Shown here one piece after another: positions 16,804-24,446 of a DNA stretch of 50,289 bases; positions within the stretch are counted from its first letter, which is position 1; every line of letters starts with the position of its first letter. Both the position numbers and the translations under genes were made by a program. Source of the DNA: Scatosoma sp045660265 (GTDB taxonomy: Bacteria > Bacillota > Clostridia > Christensenellales > Borkfalkiaceae); NCBI GenBank assembly GCA_045660265.1, contig JAZRDM010000045.1, positions 1-50,289 of the forward strand. Reading direction: 5' to 3'. The notes below the pieces were generated by a model. It had not been told where the DNA came from and did not search any database. It saw only the letters and a list, made by a program, of their open reading frames with translations.

Positions 16804-17235
16804 ATGAAAACCTATATGGCAAAAGCCGAATCGGTTGAAAGAAAATGGTACGTTGTAGATGGTGCTGGCGTTCCCCTTGGCCGTCTTGCAACGAAAGTTG
16901 CCTCCGTATTGAGAGGTAAGAACAAACCCACCTTCACTCCCAACGTTGACACGGGCGATTTCGTAATCGTTATCAACACGGACAAAGTTGTTTTAACGGG
17001 TAAGAAGTTGGAAGATAAATTCTACAGATATCACACTGGCTACATTGGTGGCTTGAAGGAAATCTCCTACAAGAAGATGATGGCTGAAAAGAGTGATTTG
17101 GCTGTATACGAAGCTGTAAGAGGTATGTTGCCTAAAAACAGCTTGGGCAGAGCAATGCTCAAAAAGCTTAGAGTATATAAGGGCGCAGATCACAACCACG
17201 CGGCACAAAAGCCCGAAACGCTTAAACTTGACTAA
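16804..17235 (+). CDS. rplM: 50S ribosomal protein L13
   Basis: Large-subunit protein. Seen: WYVVDGAGVPLGRLATKVAS, the GKNKPTFTPNVDTGDFV motif, YRHTGYIGGLK and AVRGMLPKNSLGR. 143 residues, normal. AAGGAG precedes ATG 16804. It forms the standard rplM-rpsI pair with an 17-base gap. Confidence 0.99.
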   Translation: MKTYMAKAESVERKWYVVDGAGVPLGRLATKVASVLRGKNKPTFTPNVDTGDFVIVINTDKVVLTGKKLEDKFYRYHTGYIGGLKEISYKKMMAEKSDLAVYEAVRGMLPKNSLGRAMLKKLRVYKGADHNHAAQKPETLKLD

Positions 17236-17252
17236 GAGGAGAGGATTGAAAA

Positions 17253-17666
17253 ATGGCTAAATCGAATTTGAAAAAGAAGCTTCAATTCTGGGGTACGGGC
17301 AGAAGAAAGAAGGCAATCGCCCGCGTACGTCTTATCCCCGGTGGTAACGGCACGATTGTTATCAACGACCGCGCATTCGAAGATTATTTCCCTCAAGGGA
17401 CTCTTCAATATATTGTAAAACAACCCCTTGTAGCTGTAGAAGCTGAAACGAAGTACGATATTTTCGTAAACGTAGTTGGCGGCGGTTACACCGGCCAAGC
17501 AGGCGCTATCCGTCTTGGCGTTGCAAGAGCGCTTCTCGAAGCAGAAGAAGGCTGCAGACCTGTATTGAAGGCTGCTGGTTTCTTAACGAGAGACCCTCGT
17601 GCAAAGGAAAGAAAGAAGTACGGCTTGAAGAAAGCTCGTCGTGCACCTCAATTCTCGAAGAGATAA
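17253..17666 (+). CDS. rpsI: 30S ribosomal protein S9
   Basis: Small-subunit protein whose C-terminal tail reaches the P site. Seen: WGTGRRKKAIARVRL, FPQGTLQYIVKQPL, GGGYTGQAGAIRLGVARALL and the invariant tail KKARRAPQFSKR. 137 residues. ATG 17253 follows AGAGGAGAGG. Confidence 0.99.
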   Translation: MAKSNLKKKLQFWGTGRRKKAIARVRLIPGGNGTIVINDRAFEDYFPQGTLQYIVKQPLVAVEAETKYDIFVNVVGGGYTGQAGAIRLGVARALLEAEEGCRPVLKAAGFLTRDPRAKERKKYGLKKARRAPQFSKR

Positions 17667-17685
17667 TCTTTCAGATATTGCAAAC

Positions 17686-17715
17686 AAAAAGCTCTGTCTT
17701 ATGGCAGAGCTTTTT
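17686..17715. terminator. Terminator after rpsI
   Basis: AAAAAGCTCTG / CAGAGCTTTTT stem (17686-17696 with 17705-17715), T-rich on the plus strand and A/T-rich on the other; it may also serve the convergent small gene at 17718. Confidence 0.88.
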
Positions 17716-17717
17716 CT

Positions 17718-17930
17718 TTATTTTCTAAATTTTTTGGCAATTTGTTCATGTTTTTCCAAGAAGGCAGAAAGGGCTTCGCCCTTTTTCTCCTCTTGTTTTT
17801 CAGGGGTAGGTTTGGTGTTAGCGGGTGGTTGTGTTTGTTCCGGTTTCTCAGGGGTAGCGGGGCTGGACGGTTGCTTTTCTGCAAGCGCAAGTGCCGATTT
17901 GATAAAATTTAGCAATCCAAAAGCTTCCAT
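17718..17930 (-). CDS. Small Pro/Glu-rich protein, function unknown
   Basis: 70 residues from the ATG at 17930, which has GGAG 12 bases upstream; a longer frame to 17963 would include that ribosome binding site. An amphipathic N-terminal helix (MEAFGLLNFIKSALALAEKQ), a Pro/Thr/Glu-rich linker (SSPATPEKPEQTQPP) and a charged helix ending HEQIAKKFRK. No family recognised. It stands alone between a terminator and a divergent promoter region. The clear ribosome binding site makes it likely real. Confidence 0.65.
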   Translation of the reverse strand: MEAFGLLNFIKSALALAEKQPSSPATPEKPEQTQPPANTKPTPEKQEEKKGEALSAFLEKHEQIAKKFRK

Positions 17931-17994
17931 ATAAAAAAATCTCCAAAAAAATAAAATTTTCACGCAAATAAACGAAAAAACAAGGCGTTTTCGT

Positions 17995-18023
17995 TTGCTT
18001 TAATTGACAAATTGATATATAAT
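17995..18023 (+). promoter_or_regulatory. Sigma-A promoter of the 775-residue lipoprotein
   Basis: TTGCTT 17995-18000, 17 bases, TATAAT 18018-18023. A TTGACA inside the spacer (18005) is too close to this -10. Confidence 0.75.
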
Positions 18024-18099
18024 AGAATATGCGTTAATATTGTCGGAAAATGTACGCTGTTTTCCGAGAAAGATAAGATAATTTTAAGGAGTCCTTACT

Positions 18100-20427
18100 A
18101 TGAGGGATAAAAGCAAAAAAATATTAAGCCTTGTTGCTGCGGCAACTGTGCTTAGCACCGCTTTCGCATTCGGCGGTTGCGACGACTATTATAAGAACGA
18201 CGAAATTCTTTCGGGTGTTAATGCAACGGATACCGTTGCTTCTAACGGCGGTTTTGTTGTAGAAAAGGGAGATTACGTTTACTTTATTAACGGCGTAGAA
18301 GGTTACACTGCAACCAACACGTTTGGCGAAGTTACCAAAGGCGCATTAATGCGTAAAAAGAAAGCAGATCTTCTTAATGCAGACGTAAAAGCTGAAACGG
18401 TTGTTTCGTCTTTGTTCGTAGAACAAACGCCCGATTCTGGTATCTTCATTTATGGCGATAAAGTTTACTTTGCAACGCCTACGTCGACGAAGAGTACGGA
18501 AGACGGTACCATTCAAAACAGCTGGCTCGATTTCAAGAGCGCGAAGCTTGACGGCAGTGCAACCATGAAAGATCCTTACTTCCGTTTGAAAGACAATGCA
18601 GCAAACTTCCGTTTTGTAGAAGAAGACGGCGTCGTATATTGCTTATACGAAGAAGACGGCGCGCTCAAATCTTTTAATACGGCAACGGAAACGGTAGAAA
18701 CGCTCGTTTACGTGGAAGGCAGCACGGTTACGTATTATTATGATACGAACGACTGGAGCAATCCCGTTGTTTATTACACGATGGATGCAAAGGCAAACGA
18801 TACGACGTTGGGTTACAACCAAATTTTCCAAGTAAGCGCATCCGCAAAGGTAACGAATACGGATAAAGACAAGGCGGCTTATACGACGTCTGCCGGTTAT
18901 ACGTTTACCTGCGATAAAGAAATGATGGAAGAAGCAAACGCTGAAGCTAAAGAAAATAAGCAAGACGAACCTTATAACTTTGAAGATTACAAGACATATC
19001 CGTACATCAACTTGGGTGAACTCGTATTAGACGGTATCGGTAGCTTGTTGACGGGTGATGCATTCCAAACGCAATGCAATCCTGATAAGACGACGGAACC
19101 CGAATCGGCAAACGGTTACAAATATACGATTGTAAACTATGCAAGCTACGGCGAAGGCGCTGATAAGGTTAGCGGTTTATACTTCACGAGAGTAGACATC
19201 ACGATGGACATTGATAAGTCCTTGTATTTCTTGTCTGACGCGAAGGTAGATGCAAACGACTGGAATACGGTAAGCGGTAATAATACGAGCAACTTCGTAA
19301 AAGTTGCTTCCAACACGACGAACACGGCAAACGCAATTTTCTACGTAGAAGGAAACAACCATAATTACATTTACGTTTCCGACGATAACAAGTTGATGAG
19401 AATGGAAAACGGCGCAGAAACCGAACTTGCAGACGGCGTAACCAAGAGCACCGCAAAATTCTTGGCTTTGAGCAATGGTTATTTGTATTACACGACGGGT
19501 ACCGATCTTTCGAGAATCGACTACACGGGCGAAGCAGAATACTACCATCCTCTTTCCGATAGTGAAGAATATGCAGAATATAGAGTATTAAACATTCCTT
19601 TCGTAAACTGGAACAGCAACTGGTACAAGCCTGAAATTATCGGTGATAACTTGTTCTATTGCAATGGCGACACGGTAAACGGCGCTTCGTATAACTACGT
19701 TTATACGGCAAGCTTAACCAACGTTACCGAACAAGTTGCTTCTTACGAATCGGCAATGGAAGAAATTGAAGAACTTGCAGGGGACGATAACGACTTGCTT
19801 GCTGCGCTTAAATACAACTTTAAGACGAGCAAAACGAGCGCGTTTGATGCTGTAAAAGATAAAGTACAAGATGACGCAGAAGAATCCGCTTACACGCAAG
19901 AACAAAAAGATGCGTTTGCGGCTTATGCAGAAGATACGGCGAAGGTTAGAGAAGGCAACTTCATTTGCTTGTTAGGTGCGCTTACCGACGCGGATGCAGA
20001 AGCTATGGAAGAAGGCTGGATTGCTTCGCTTGATCTTGTTGTAGACACTGAAACGGAAGAGGAAGAAGAATTCCCTGTTTGGGCGATTGTACTCATTGTT
20101 GTAGGTTCCGTACTTGTAGTAGGCGGTGCAGTTGCTGCTGTATTGATCGTTCTTAACAAGAAAAAGCAACAAGCAGAAAAAGAAGACAAGATTGCAAACG
20201 CATTCAAGAATAAGATTGATACGACGGATGACAAGACGATTGACGTTTATGCAGACGAAGAACCCGTAGAAGAAGTTGCTGAAACGGCTGAAGAAGAATT
20301 ACCCGCTGAAGAAGTGGTTGAAGAAACTCCGGTTGAAATGGCTGAGGAAGAAGCTCCTGTAGCAGAAGAAGTTGCAGAAGAAGCTCCCGTAGAAACGGTT
20401 GAAGAAGCACAAGAAACGAACGAATAA
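18100..20427 (+). CDS. Large lipoprotein with C-terminal membrane segment and acidic tail
   Basis: 775 residues. Seen: a type II signal peptide with lipobox FGGC (Cys27); an extracellular region of about 630 residues with repeated short strands such as GDYVYFING, GDKVYFATP, NGYLYYTTGTDLSRI and GDNLFYCNGD, suggesting a beta-propeller like DUF5050-type proteins; one membrane helix at about 659-685 (VWAIVLIVVGSVLVVGG); KKKQQ; and a tail of about 90 residues dominated by Glu, Val and Pro. It would be held by lipid at one end and by a helix at the other, with the acidic tail inside the cell. Function unknown. Confidence 0.88.
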   Translation: MRDKSKKILSLVAAATVLSTAFAFGGCDDYYKNDEILSGVNATDTVASNGGFVVEKGDYVYFINGVEGYTATNTFGEVTKGALMRKKKADLLNADVKAETVVSSLFVEQTPDSGIFIYGDKVYFATPTSTKSTEDGTIQNSWLDFKSAKLDGSATMKDPYFRLKDNAANFRFVEEDGVVYCLYEEDGALKSFNTATETVETLVYVEGSTVTYYYDTNDWSNPVVYYTMDAKANDTTLGYNQIFQVSASAKVTNTDKDKAAYTTSAGYTFTCDKEMMEEANAEAKENKQDEPYNFEDYKTYPYINLGELVLDGIGSLLTGDAFQTQCNPDKTTEPESANGYKYTIVNYASYGEGADKVSGLYFTRVDITMDIDKSLYFLSDAKVDANDWNTVSGNNTSNFVKVASNTTNTANAIFYVEGNNHNYIYVSDDNKLMRMENGAETELADGVTKSTAKFLALSNGYLYYTTGTDLSRIDYTGEAEYYHPLSDSEEYAEYRVLNIPFVNWNSNWYKPEIIGDNLFYCNGDTVNGASYNYVYTASLTNVTEQVASYESAMEEIEELAGDDNDLLAALKYNFKTSKTSAFDAVKDKVQDDAEESAYTQEQKDAFAAYAEDTAKVREGNFICLLGALTDADAEAMEEGWIASLDLVVDTETEEEEEFPVWAIVLIVVGSVLVVGGAVAAVLIVLNKKKQQAEKEDKIANAFKNKIDTTDDKTIDVYADEEPVEEVAETAEEELPAEEVVEETPVEMAEEEAPVAEEVAEEAPVETVEEAQETNE

Positions 20428-20438
20428 TAAAAAAAAGA

Positions 20439-20470
20439 GAAGCTGTTTGATAAAAAACAGCTTCTTTTTT
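20439..20470 (+). terminator. Terminator after the lipoprotein gene
   Basis: GAAGCTGTTT / AAACAGCTTC stem (20439-20448 with 20455-20464) followed by a T-run to 20470. Confidence 0.9.
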
Positions 20471-20522
20471 ACATATTTCCATAAAAATTTCAAAAAATAT
20501 TTTAAAAAGGCTATAAAAATAG

Positions 20523-20551
20523 TTTACAAAATTGGGAAATCCTAATATAAT
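20523..20551 (+). promoter_or_regulatory. Sigma-A promoter of the zinc-ribbon gene
   Basis: TTTACA 20523-20528, 17 bases, TATAAT 20546-20551. Confidence 0.8.
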
Positions 20552-20596
20552 ATAGCAAAATCACGGCAAGAAAAAGCCGAATAAAGAGGAAAATGT

Positions 20597-21124
20597 ATGG
20601 CAAAATTTGTAATATGCCCCAGATGCGAATTGAACATTATCGACGAAGAGGTTCAAGAGTATTGCGATGTATGCATTAAAGAGATTACAGGAACAAAAAG
20701 CTTCACGGACGATTTAGATAACGACGAGGGGATGGAAGAAATGGAGCTTTGCCCTATTTGCGGTGAAAATTATATGCAAGCGGGCGAAAAGATGTGCGAC
20801 GAGTGTAAAAAGAAATCGGCGTACGAAGACGAACCTTCCGAAGACGAAGAAGATGATGACGCTTGGAGAAGCTATCTCGACGACGAAGAAGAGGAAATCG
20901 ATTTGGGTATTCCCGACAGTGAATTCGAAGACGACGAAGAAGAGGACGAAGAGGACGCATACGAAGATAGCAAAGAAGACGACTTCGAATACGTTTCCGC
21001 AGACGATTATTACGACTTTGATGATGACGAGGATGACGAAGATGACGAAGACGACGACTTTGACGACGATGTAGCGCCTACGCCTAAATCCAGCAAACGT
21101 AAAAAGAAAAAAGACGATTTTTAA
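20597..21124 (+). CDS. Acidic zinc-ribbon protein, function unknown
   Basis: 175 residues. Two N-terminal zinc ribbons, each with paired Cys motifs: CPRC...CDVC (about residues 7-26) and CPIC...CDEC (about 52-72). Then about 90 residues made almost entirely of Asp, Glu, Tyr and Phe, and a basic tail SSKRKKKKDDF. The layout (metal-binding head, DNA-mimic-like acidic middle, basic end) suggests nucleic-acid or polymerase contact, but that is inference. AGAGGAAAATGT precedes the ATG. Single-gene unit between its promoter and terminator. Confidence 0.85.
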   Translation: MAKFVICPRCELNIIDEEVQEYCDVCIKEITGTKSFTDDLDNDEGMEEMELCPICGENYMQAGEKMCDECKKKSAYEDEPSEDEEDDDAWRSYLDDEEEEIDLGIPDSEFEDDEEEDEEDAYEDSKEDDFEYVSADDYYDFDDDEDDEDDEDDDFDDDVAPTPKSSKRKKKKDDF

Positions 21125-21132
21125 TAACGTAA

Positions 21133-21168
21133 AAAAGAACGGTTGATTATTCAACCGTTCTTTTTTTG
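21133..21168. terminator. Bidirectional terminator
   Basis: AAGAACGGTTGA / TCAACCGTTCTT stem (21135-21146 with 21151-21162), T-run on the plus strand and A/T-rich on the minus; it ends the zinc-ribbon gene and the convergent small genes. Confidence 0.9.
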
Positions 21169-21339
21169 TTACAAATCGTCGGCGTCTTGCATAGGCTTTT
21201 CGCCCTTTTCGCACCTACCCGTATAACTGCCGTAAACGTCGGTAAAAGAACTCATCTTTGTTAACGATAAAGCCTTTTTTGTGGGGGCAGGTATGCGTTC
21301 AGCCTCGTTTTTGTAGCGTTTTACGCAAGATTTATTCAT
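21169..21339 (-). CDS. Small protein (56 residues) ending in a QDADDL tail
   Basis: The ATG at 21339 lies inside the last codons of the 40-residue gene upstream (8-base overlap, ATGAATAA), a typical translational coupling layout. The sequence opens MNKSCVKRYKNEAER and ends FTDVYGSYTG...KPMQDADDL. Short proteins ending in GSYTG and PVQDADDL-like tails occur in Clostridia as I recall them; function unknown. The coding strand also contains, on its complement, one dispersed motif copy (21283-21303). A longer start at 21396 would overlap the upstream gene more. Confidence 0.65.
   Translation of the reverse strand: MNKSCVKRYKNEAERIPAPTKKALSLTKMSSFTDVYGSYTGRCEKGEKPMQDADDL
21283..21303 (+). repeat. 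21-base dispersed motif, site 6
   Basis: GGGGGCAGG, TATGCGT, TCAGC: a strong 5' half and weak 3' end. Antisense to the small 56-residue gene. Confidence 0.5.
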
Positions 21340-21454
21340 CAATTTTATGGTTGTCTTTTCCCTTGCAGTTTTTACTGCCGCAGTTTTTGCTGTCATTGTG
21401 AGAAGTTTTGTTTTTTGCTTGGTTTTTGTTTTGATTGTTGTTTTGATTTTTCAT
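21332..21454 (-). CDS. Tiny Asn/Lys-rich protein (40 residues)
   Basis: Begins at the ATG at 21454, 6 bases after AAAGGAG, and ends TAA 21332-21334. The protein opens MKNQNNNQNKNQAKNK and continues with two Cys in SKNCGSKNCKGKDN. It is strongly hydrophilic and low-complexity; small Asn/Gln-rich proteins of this kind are often spore proteins, but that is inference. The overlapping downstream gene and the clean ribosome binding site support it being real. Confidence 0.6.
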   Translation of the reverse strand: MKNQNNNQNKNQAKNKTSHNDSKNCGSKNCKGKDNHKIDE

Positions 21455-21512
21455 AATTTTTCTCCTTTCAAAATGGTATTGTCAATATTGATTGACACAG
21501 TTTTAAGAAAAA

Positions 21513-21527
21513 AGCAAGCCTTTTGCT
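21513..21527 (-). terminator. Short terminator after rubrerythrin
   Basis: AGCAA-AAGGC-TTGCT on the minus strand followed by six T; the stem overlaps the rubrerythrin stop codon. Confidence 0.5.
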
Positions 21528-22122
21528 ACTTTTCGGCCTTTTTACAAGGCAAATGCAATTCCACATAACCTTGTCCCGATTTGCAAAGCGGACAAACTTT
21601 CCAAGCTTGCGTCGAAACGTGCGTATGGCCGCATTCGCTGCACACCCACGCAACAGGGGTATCCGCTTTATACAGCGTTCCGTCCTTTACCGCTTTGTAT
21701 AAATATTCAAAGATGATTTTGTGCTGGCTTTCTACTTCCGCAACCATTTGATATAACGCGGCAATGTCTTTAAACCCCTCTTCTTGTGCGATTTTGGCAA
21801 AGGTTGGGTAAATATCATCCATCTCTGCTTTTTCGTCCTTGGCGGCAAATTTCAAGCCTTCAACAAGCGTTCCTGCATGAAAAGGATAGCCTGCGTCCAG
21901 GACTACGTTTTCTTTACTGCCGGCATTTTCAATCATTTTTTCAAAGAATTGCCGAGCGTGGAGCGTTTCATTTTTGGCAATGTGTTTTACCGTGTCGGAT
22001 AAAACTTTCAAGTTTTCCTGCATAGCAAGTTTGGCAATCATTTGATAGCGCATTCCTGCTTGCGATTCGCCCGCAAAAGAGCGGGCAAGGTTTTGGTACG
22101 TTTGTGTTTTTTCAAATTGCAT
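21526..22122 (-). CDS. rbr: Rubrerythrin
   Basis: Non-haem di-iron peroxidase that protects anaerobes from hydrogen peroxide. Seen: N-terminal four-helix ferritin-like domain (LARSFAGESQAGMRYQ, ESQHKIIFEYL) with the Glu ligands, and a C-terminal rubredoxin-like domain with two Cys pairs, CSEC and CPLC. 198 residues, normal. The start ATG at 22122 follows GAGGAG. Single gene, divergent from trmL; no PerR box was seen. Confidence 0.96.
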   Translation of the reverse strand: MQFEKTQTYQNLARSFAGESQAGMRYQMIAKLAMQENLKVLSDTVKHIAKNETLHARQFFEKMIENAGSKENVVLDAGYPFHAGTLVEGLKFAAKDEKAEMDDIYPTFAKIAQEEGFKDIAALYQMVAEVESQHKIIFEYLYKAVKDGTLYKADTPVAWVCSECGHTHVSTQAWKVCPLCKSGQGYVELHLPCKKAEK

Positions 22123-22215
22123 TATAATCTCCTCAAAAGGCTTGCCTTCAATGCTTATCGTGTGTCTTGTAAAAAAAATTATACAAAAAATCCGCTGTCA
22201 AAGTATGGAAAACGC

Positions 22216-22244
22216 TTGTCAAAACCGCGGCGAAAGGGTAAAAT
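22216..22244 (+). promoter_or_regulatory. Sigma-A promoter of trmL
   Basis: TTGTCA 22216-22221, 17 bases, TAAAAT 22239-22244. Confidence 0.65.
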
Positions 22245-22276
22245 AGAAAGCGAAAAAAGGCAAAAAGGAGAAAAAG

Positions 22277-22786
22277 ATGTTTAACGTAGTTTTAGTAGAG
22301 CCTGAAATTCCGCAAAACGCAGGAAATATCGCGCGTACTTGCGCGGCGACGGGTACGGCTTTGCATATGATTCGCCCTTTGGGGTTTGAGGTTTCGGATA
22401 AATACTTAAAGCGCGCGGGGTTAGATTATTGGCATTTGGTCAGCATCTCTTATTACGATAGTTTTGAAGAATTGCAAGCAAAATTCTCTAACTCTCGTTT
22501 CTTCTATTTCACTACCAAAGCCCGCCATCGCCACTCGGACGTTGCGTTTCAAGACGGTGATTTTTTGGTGTTCGGTAAAGAAACGAAAGGTTTACCTGAA
22601 GAACTTTTAATGCAACACGAAAACGAGTGTTTGCGTATCCCCATGAACGCTAACGCGCGCTCGCTCAATTTAAGCAACTCCGTAGCGATTGCTGTTTACG
22701 AAGCATTGCGACAAACGGATTTCGACGGTTTGTTGGAGGAGGGGGAGTTGCATCATCATAGCTGGTCAGAAGTTAAAAACGGTTGA
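22277..22786 (+). CDS. trmL: tRNA (cytidine/uridine34-2'-O)-methyltransferase TrmL
   Basis: SPOUT-fold methyltransferase acting on the wobble base. Seen: N-terminal FNVVLVEPEIPQNAGNIARTC, LDYWHLVSI, FGKETKGLPEELL and the knot motif RIPMNANARSLNLSNSVAIAVYEALRQ. 169 residues. AAAAGGAG precedes ATG 22277. The last codons (EVKNG) run into sequence resembling the repeat family, so the C-terminus may have been reshaped by an insertion. Confidence 0.97.
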   Translation: MFNVVLVEPEIPQNAGNIARTCAATGTALHMIRPLGFEVSDKYLKRAGLDYWHLVSISYYDSFEELQAKFSNSRFFYFTTKARHRHSDVAFQDGDFLVFGKETKGLPEELLMQHENECLRIPMNANARSLNLSNSVAIAVYEALRQTDFDGLLEEGELHHHSWSEVKNG

Positions 22787-22965
22787 AATACTGCGCAATA
22801 CTTTGTCGCGTTGCGGCAACCCTCGGTCATTTACGCACAGTAAACTTCCTCAGGTTTTCCTCACGCTTCGCCTCTTGCTTGCATTTGAACCATTTTATCT
22901 CTTCGAATGAGCTATTTTGTAAAACGGGTACAATACTTTGTTGCGTTGCGTTTTCTTATTTAAAG
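22787..22965 (+). repeat. Degenerate copy of the structured intergenic repeat
   Basis: Keeps CGCAATACTTTGT (22796 on) and a nested hairpin: outer AACC (22818-22821) / GGTT (22853-22856), inner TTTAC (22830-22834) / GTAAA (22840-22844). A second CAATACTTTGTTGC remnant lies near 22930. No terminal module. Confidence 0.65.
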
Positions 22966-22992
22966 ATGAAAAGCAAAGAAAAAATACATTAG

Positions 22993-23022
22993 GTATAAAC
23001 TGAATAAATACTGTCAATAACT
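22993..23022 (+). promoter_or_regulatory. Possible sigma-F-like promoter of spoIIR
   Basis: GTATA (22993-22997), 15 bases, then GTCAATAACT (23013-23022), a partial match to the forespore sigma-F pattern. It is proposed mainly because spoIIR is a sigma-F gene in Bacillus. Confidence 0.25.
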
Positions 23023-23049
23023 TCCGTGTAACAACGGAGGTTATTTTTT
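23016..23049 (+). promoter_or_regulatory. Terminator-like hairpin covering the spoIIR ribosome binding site
   Basis: AATAACTTCCGT (23016-23027) pairs over 12 bases, with one G-T wobble, with ACGGAGGTTATT (23034-23045); T-run 23044-23049; ATG at 23050. The GGAGG ribosome binding site is inside the 3' arm, so the hairpin could both stop read-through and block translation. Confidence 0.7.
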
Positions 23050-23607
23050 ATGAAAAAAGTTTGTATAATTTTTCTTTTGTCAATCATAATAAGTTTGACG
23101 GTTATCGGTTTTCAAAATACACAAAAGGATGGGGGCAGGGAGCCGACGAATGCTGTGCAAGAGCAGTATCTTCGCTTGCATATCCGCGCGGATTCTAACG
23201 AAGAAGATGCGCAAAACGTTAAATATAAAATTCGTGATGAACTAATCGACTATCTCACGCCGATTGTAGCGGAGTGTCCTTCTCGGGAGCTTGCAATATG
23301 CGCTATTCAAGAAAACACGCAAGCGCTTCAAGCGCTTGCAAATGGCGTTTTACGCCAAAACGGCTTTGCTTACACTGCGGTTGTCAAGCTGTGTATCGAG
23401 CAGTTTCCCACCCGTCAATACGGCAACTTAACGCTTCCTGCGGGGGAATATATGGCAATGATTGTCGAGCTTGGAAAGGCAAAAGGGGATAATTGGTGGT
23501 GCGTAATTTATCCGCCGCTTTGTTTCGTTGGCGAAATTTCTTCGGGGAAAAATGTTGTGTATAAAAGTAAAATTTTAGAAATTATTCAATCCTTTCAAAC
23601 AAAATAG
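23050..23607 (+). CDS. spoIIR: Stage II sporulation protein R
   Basis: Forespore-secreted signal that triggers SpoIIGA processing of pro-sigma-E in the mother cell. Seen: an N-terminal export segment (VCIIFLLSIIISLTVIGF), then the family block EQYLRLHIRADSNEEDAQNVKYKIRDEL and near the C-terminus WWCVIYPPLCF. 185 residues. A dispersed motif copy (23131-23151) encodes DGGREPTN in the linker between signal and domain. It heads the spoIIR-sleB-ypeB group. Confidence 0.95.
   Translation: MKKVCIIFLLSIIISLTVIGFQNTQKDGGREPTNAVQEQYLRLHIRADSNEEDAQNVKYKIRDELIDYLTPIVAECPSRELAICAIQENTQALQALANGVLRQNGFAYTAVVKLCIEQFPTRQYGNLTLPAGEYMAMIVELGKAKGDNWWCVIYPPLCFVGEISSGKNVVYKSKILEIIQSFQTK
23131..23151 (+). repeat. 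21-base dispersed motif, site 7
   Basis: GGGGGCAGG, GAGCCGA, CGAAT. In the spoIIR linker. Confidence 0.6.
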
Positions 23608-23636
23608 TCCTTGCTTTCTACATAGGAGGAGAAGAT

Positions 23637-24434
23637 ATGAAAAAAAGAATAAAAAGCGTTGCGATTGCGACAGTTTTAGCCGCAGCGTTAACATTGCCGC
23701 TTGCGGTGAACATGCTTTCATCAACCGAACAAGCGGATGTGATTAAAGTAAGCGAATACGCTCAAACGTCCTCGATCAACGAACAGGAGGAAGCGTCCGC
23801 AGCCATTCAAACGGTGGCAGTTTTACGACAAGGATCGAGCGGGAACGAGGTGAAGGAAGTGCAACGCCGTTTAAAAATGTGGGGCTATTATACGGGTAGT
23901 GTGGACGGTAAATTTGGCGCTGGAACCAAAAAAGCCGTTATCGCATTTCAAAAAAAGAACGGTTTAACGGCGGACGGTGTTGTAGGAAAATCGACGTATA
24001 AAGCGCTTGGAATGAGTAGCTCATACAACGCGCTTGCCGGTCAATCTCAACAATCAAGCGTAAGCGGGGTTAACGGATTTTCTAGCGCGGACTTGTATTT
24101 ACTGGCAAAAACAATTTACGCTGAAGGCAGAGGCGAGCCATATACAGGCCAAGTGGCTATCGGCGCGGTGGTGATGAATAGAATCCGCCATTCGTCATTT
24201 CCAAATACGGTGTCGGGCGTAGTGTATCAAAAACACGCGTTTACAGCGGTATCCGACGGACAAATCAATTTAACTCCAAATGAAACGGCAATGAAAGCAG
24301 CGCGCGACGCCATGAACGGTTGGGATCCCACAGGCGGCGCTATTTATTATTATAATCCTGCCATTGCAACAAGTTCGTGGATTTTCAGCAGACAAACAAT
24401 TGCCACGATAGGCAAGCACGTCTTTGCAATTTAA
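23637..24434 (+). CDS. sleB: Spore cortex-lytic enzyme SleB
   Basis: Lytic transglycosylase that degrades cortex peptidoglycan during germination. Seen: N-terminal signal segment (ATVLAAALTLPLAVNML), a peptidoglycan-binding domain at about 63-125 (RQGSSGNEVKEVQRRL, DGKFGAGTKKAVIAFQ) and the SleB catalytic domain at about 148-265 (LLAKTIYAEGRGEPYTGQVA with the catalytic Glu, VMNRIRHSSFPNTV, GGAIYYYNP). 265 residues. AGGAGGAG precedes ATG 23637. ypeB follows after 12 bases, the conserved pair. Confidence 0.97.
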   Translation: MKKRIKSVAIATVLAAALTLPLAVNMLSSTEQADVIKVSEYAQTSSINEQEEASAAIQTVAVLRQGSSGNEVKEVQRRLKMWGYYTGSVDGKFGAGTKKAVIAFQKKNGLTADGVVGKSTYKALGMSSSYNALAGQSQQSSVSGVNGFSSADLYLLAKTIYAEGRGEPYTGQVAIGAVVMNRIRHSSFPNTVSGVVYQKHAFTAVSDGQINLTPNETAMKAARDAMNGWDPTGGAIYYYNPAIATSSWIFSRQTIATIGKHVFAI

Positions 24435-24446
24435 AAGGGGGAAAGA

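Noticed and set aside
20714..21214. Long hydrophobic ORF antisense to the acidic zinc-ribbon gene
   Set aside because: It is the complement of GAC/GAA-rich codons; low complexity, no ribosome binding site, covered by a well-supported plus-strand gene.
22123..22276. PerR operator before rubrerythrin
   Set aside because: A/T-rich sequence is present but no 15-base PerR-type palindrome could be found.
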